From the NCBI GenBank assembly GCA_027858915.1, contig JAQIBT010000088.1:1-64000 (forward strand): a stretch of DNA of 64,000 nucleotides, read 5' to 3'. The notes beneath the pieces were generated by a model. It was given only the letters and a program-made list of their open reading frames with translations. It had not been told where the DNA came from and made no database searches. Origin of the DNA: Salinisphaera sp. (GTDB lineage: Bacteria; Pseudomonadota; Gammaproteobacteria; Nevskiales; Salinisphaeraceae). Positions 60,515-64,000 of this stretch are shown piece after piece; position 1 is the stretch's first letter, and each line of letters begins with the position of its first letter. The position numbers and the translations under genes are program-made.

Positions 60515-60781
60515 GTGGCAACCGGTTGGGCTCGCGAAGGAGCCGTACAGGAACAGATCGACGATACGGTGAACGACGCAGTCGCCCAGGCGCGTCGCGA
60601 GCTGACCCATGCCGGCGCATCGGCGACACATTGCGATGAATGCGGCGAGCCGGTTCCCGAGCGACGCCGCGATGCAATACCGGGCGTGCGCCTCTGTGTT
60701 GCCTGTCAGGAAGTGCGCGATAACCAGCGCCGTGGCGCCGGCTTCAATCGCCGGGGCAGCAAGGACAGCCAACTGCGCTGA
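60515..60781 (+). CDS. DksA/TraR-type C4 zinc-finger protein
   Basis: HCDECGEPVPERRRDAIPGVRLCVACQEVRD; GTG start. Confidence 0.85.
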   Translation: MATGWAREGAVQEQIDDTVNDAVAQARRELTHAGASATHCDECGEPVPERRRDAIPGVRLCVACQEVRDNQRRGAGFNRRGSKDSQLR

Positions 60782-61034
60782 GTTGGATACATCAGCAAAA
60801 GATATGTCGTGGTTTTGGCAGCCGTAGGCAGCGCATGTTTCCCCGATCGAGCGCGCCGCATCGCTTGGCCCGGCCCGCTGGCCGGATGCGGTTCAAGCCC
60901 GTATCTGTTAGGCTTCGCCGCCTTCCGCAGCATGTTTGGTGTATTCGGTCAATGGCGTGCGGCCATCTGACGCTACGCCTTTAGTCGATCGTGTTCGACG
61001 CATCGCTGCCCGCCCCTATTGAAGTCGAGCTGTC

Positions 61035-62522
61035 ATGCTGCAAATGATCCGTGAGCACTGGTTGTCCAACATCCGGGCGGATGTCCTGTCGGGTACCGTG
61101 GTGGCGCTGGCACTGATTCCCGAGGCCATCGCGTTTTCCATTATCGCCGGCGTTGATCCCAAGGTCGGTTTGTTTGCCTCGTTTTCCATCTGCGTGGTGA
61201 TTGCGTTTGCCGGTGGCCGTCCGGCCATGATTTCGGCTGCGACCGGCTCCATGGCGCTGGTGCTGGTGTCGCTGGTATCCAGGTACGGCGTGGAGTATCT
61301 GTTCGTGACGACCATCCTCACCGGTATCTTTCAGATACTGGCCGGGGTGTTCCGGCTCGGCAGCCTGATGCGCTTCGTATCACGATCGGTGGTCACGGGC
61401 TTTGTCAACGCGCTAGCGATTCTCATCTTCATGGCCCAGCTGCCCGAACTCACTGACGTCAGCGTCTATGTCTATTTCATGACCGCAGCTGGCCTGGGCA
61501 TTATCTATCTGTTTCCCTACGTGCCTGTCGTCGGCCGCGTTTTACCTTCGCCGCTGGTGGCTATTCTGGTATTGACGGGCGTCTACATGATCAGCGGCAT
61601 CCATATTCACACGGTCGGCGACATGGGGCAGTTGCCCGACAGCCTGCCGTCGCTGATCTGGCCGGACGTACCGCTGAATCTGCATACGTTCTTCATCATC
61701 GCCCCGTATGCGCTCACGCTCACAGTGGTGGGGCTCATGGAATCGATGATGACCGCGACTATTGTTGACGATCTGACCGATACGTCGAGCAACAAGAACC
61801 GTGAGTGTCGCGGGCAGGGCATGGCCAACATCGTGACCGGTTTCATCGGCGGTATGGCCGGTTGCGGGATGATCGGCCAGACCGTGATCAATGTGAAATC
61901 CGGCGGCCGTACCCGGTTGTCGACCCTTACCGCGGGTTTGGTGCTGCTGATCATGGTGACGTTCCTCAACGACTGGGTGGCGCAGATTCCGATGGCGGCG
62001 CTCGTTGCGGTCATGATCATGGTGTCGATCGGGACTTTCTCCTGGGAGTCGATCCGCGATCTGCGCAAGCATCCGCCCAGTACCAATATCGTGATGCTTA
62101 CGGTCGTCGCAGTGGTGGTCGCCACTGGCAATCTGGCGATTGGTGTGTTCATTGGCGTGCTGATGTCGGCGCTGTTCTTTGCCAACAAGGTCGGCCGGCT
62201 GCTGCATATCAACAGCATTGTCTCGCAGGATGACGAGACGCGTGTCTATGAGATCACCGGCCAGGTATTCTTCGCCTCGGCCCAGCAGTTCCAGGATGCC
62301 TTCGATTTCGACGAGACGCTGGCGGCCGTGCGTATCGATCTGCGGCGCGCCCATTTCTGGGATATCACAGCGGTTGGTGCGCTGGATAAAGTGGTATTGC
62401 GTTTCCGGCGCGAGGGCGCCACGGTCGACGTCGTCGGCCTGAACGAAGCCAGCGCCACACTGGTGGATCGAATTGCCGTGCACGACAAGCCCGACGCCGA
62501 GAAACTGCTGAACAACGGTTGA
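61035..62522 (+). CDS. SulP/SLC26 family anion transporter with STAS domain
   Basis: [40 protein letters not shown]-terminal STAS-like domain. Confidence 0.92.
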   Translation: MLQMIREHWLSNIRADVLSGTVVALALIPEAIAFSIIAGVDPKVGLFASFSICVVIAFAGGRPAMISAATGSMALVLVSLVSRYGVEYLFVTTILTGIFQILAGVFRLGSLMRFVSRSVVTGFVNALAILIFMAQLPELTDVSVYVYFMTAAGLGIIYLFPYVPVVGRVLPSPLVAILVLTGVYMISGIHIHTVGDMGQLPDSLPSLIWPDVPLNLHTFFIIAPYALTLTVVGLMESMMTATIVDDLTDTSSNKNRECRGQGMANIVTGFIGGMAGCGMIGQTVINVKSGGRTRLSTLTAGLVLLIMVTFLNDWVAQIPMAALVAVMIMVSIGTFSWESIRDLRKHPPSTNIVMLTVVAVVVATGNLAIGVFIGVLMSALFFANKVGRLLHINSIVSQDDETRVYEITGQVFFASAQQFQDAFDFDETLAAVRIDLRRAHFWDITAVGALDKVVLRFRREGATVDVVGLNEASATLVDRIAVHDKPDAEKLLNNG

Positions 62523-62554
62523 TTTCAGCCGGTGAAGACACTCAAGGAGACGAG

Positions 62555-63409
62555 ATGACCGATCGCACAATCACCGCCTGTATCGATGGCTCGGCCTACG
62601 CTGCGGCGGCCTGCGACGCGGCGGTCTGGGCAGCGGGCAAGCTGTCAGCCCCACTGACGTTCGTGCACGTAATCAGCCGGCGCAAGCATGCCGCTGCCGT
62701 GGATTATTCCGGTCAGATCGGTCTGGGCAGTCGCGAATCTCTGATGACCGAACTGGCCGAACTCGACGGCCAGCGTGCGCGCCTGGCCCAGGAACGTGGA
62801 CGCGACATGCTGGCCCGTGCCTGTGATCGCGCACTGGCTGCGGACCTGCCCGTGCCCCGGACCCGCCAGCGCAACGGCGAACTGGTCGATGCGCTGCATT
62901 CCATGGACGATGAAATCCGGTTGCTGGTGATTGGCAAGCGCGGCGAAAGTGCGGGCGACGATAAACACCTGGGCTCCAATCTCGAGCGCGTGATACGAGG
63001 GCTGAACTGTCCGATCCTGATTACCATGCAGCAATTCGAGCCGCCGCGCCGCGTACAGATTGCGTTCGATGGCAGTGCGACCGGTCAGAACCTGATCGAC
63101 CGCGCCGCCGGCAATGCCTTGCTGGCTGGGGTCGAAGTGCACCTGGTATACGTCGGTGATCCCGATCAAGCCCGTCAGAAACAGATCGATACCGCGGCCC
63201 AGACGCTCACCCAGGCCGGCACGACCGTCATCACGAAAACGCTGCAGGGTGAGGTCGAGCCGGCGCTGCACGATTACCAGCGGGAGCAGCAGATCGATCT
63301 GCTGGTCATGGGCGCCTATGGCCATTCGCGGGTTCGCCAGTGGCTGGTTGGCAGTACCACGACCGACATGATTCGGCGTGCCGACATCCCCGTACTCATC
63401 ACACGCTGA
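62555..63409 (+). CDS. Tandem universal stress protein (UspA x2)
   Basis: Two Usp modules; C-terminal LLVMGAYGHSRVRQWLVGSTTTDMIRRADIPVLITR. Confidence 0.92.
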   Translation: MTDRTITACIDGSAYAAAACDAAVWAAGKLSAPLTFVHVISRRKHAAAVDYSGQIGLGSRESLMTELAELDGQRARLAQERGRDMLARACDRALAADLPVPRTRQRNGELVDALHSMDDEIRLLVIGKRGESAGDDKHLGSNLERVIRGLNCPILITMQQFEPPRRVQIAFDGSATGQNLIDRAAGNALLAGVEVHLVYVGDPDQARQKQIDTAAQTLTQAGTTVITKTLQGEVEPALHDYQREQQIDLLVMGAYGHSRVRQWLVGSTTTDMIRRADIPVLITR

Positions 63410-63486
63410 TCGGAGCGTGCGGACAGGTATAGCCACCGGCGTCGATCCAAGGCATCTTTGCCACATGATCTTGAACTGGCGAATAA

Positions 63487-64000
63487 ATGCCTACTGAAGA
63501 ACAGCGGCTGGCCATGCAGGGCGCATGGAAATTTCGTGGTGGCGAGCGGCCATCGTTTGCGGCCACGCCCCGAGCCGGTCAGGAATCGGTCTGGGATTAT
63601 CCACGCCCGCCGATCCTTGAAGCCTGCACCCGGCACGTCCAGGTGCGTCTGGGCAATCGTCTGATCGGCGACAGCCGGCGTGCCCAGCGGCTGCTTGAAA
63701 CCGCGAGCCCACCGACGTTCTATATACCCCCAGAAGACGTCGACCAAACGACGCTGGAAGCGGCTCGCGGCGGCTCTTTCTGCGAGTGGAAAGGCCGGGC
63801 GCGCTACTGGAATGTCGTGGCCGATGATCGCCGAGTCGAACAGGCGGCTTGGGACTACCCTGAAGCCGGCGGTGAGTTTGCTGCCATCGCAGGTTGGCTT
63901 GCGTTCTATCCCGTCTACCTCGATTGCAGCGTTGACGGGGAGCCGGTGCGTGCGCAGCCGGGGGGGTTCTACGGCGGCTGGGTGACCGACGATATTGTCG
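63487..64000 (+). CDS. DUF427 domain protein (truncated by window end)
   Basis: VWDYPRPPILEACTRHVQVRLGNRLIGDSRRAQRLLETASPPTFYIPPEDV; second YWNVVADDRRVEQAAWDYPE module. Confidence 0.85.
   Translation, partial: MPTEEQRLAMQGAWKFRGGERPSFAATPRAGQESVWDYPRPPILEACTRHVQVRLGNRLIGDSRRAQRLLETASPPTFYIPPEDVDQTTLEAARGGSFCEWKGRARYWNVVADDRRVEQAAWDYPEAGGEFAAIAGWLAFYPVYLDCSVDGEPVRAQPGGFYGGWVTDDIV

Noticed and set aside
61542-62570. 342-aa minus-strand ORF opposite the SulP gene
   Set aside because: Mirror ORF; His/Arg/Asp-rich composition typical of antisense translation
1-64000. CRISPR array, rRNA operon, intact transposase/integrase, prophage or restriction-modification/defence cluster
   Set aside because: Looked for repeats, characteristic motifs and gene families; none found in the ORF track or sequence

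Overview
GC-rich chromosomal window, probably from a gammaproteobacterium (Salinisphaera-like is a guess from gene content). About 45 credible protein-coding genes and one tRNA gene. Housekeeping content: recQ, ddl, htpG, mntH, fbpABC-type iron(III) ABC transporter, coaD-rsmD, tldD, murI, ydiJ-like oxidoreductase, SulP transporter plus tandem UspA. The most coherent accessory unit (~24.2-35.3 kb) is a SorC-type regulator, Zn-alcohol dehydrogenase, DUF2291 protein, RbsABC-like ABC importer, fused DhaK-DhaL kinase, RpiB-like isomerase, divergent triosephosphate-isomerase paralog and convergent ribokinase-family gene. I interpret it as an oxidation-first four-carbon polyol/ketose (erythritol/threitol/erythrulose) catabolic system with its own operator motif. 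Other notable signals: a PEP-CTERM gene behind a consensus-like sigma-54 promoter and a second, decapitated PEP-CTERM relic; a truncated hemoglobin interrupted by an in-frame TAG, followed by a probable group II intron domain V relic; ilvD and lysR gene fragments abutting tRNA-Arg; a bacterial ERCC4/XPF-type nuclease; an XpaC/TelA pair; a dynamin-like GTPase; and several perfect intergenic inverted repeats. No CRISPR array, rRNA operon, intact transposase or prophage was recognised. All family assignments are from reading the sequence; no database search was run.
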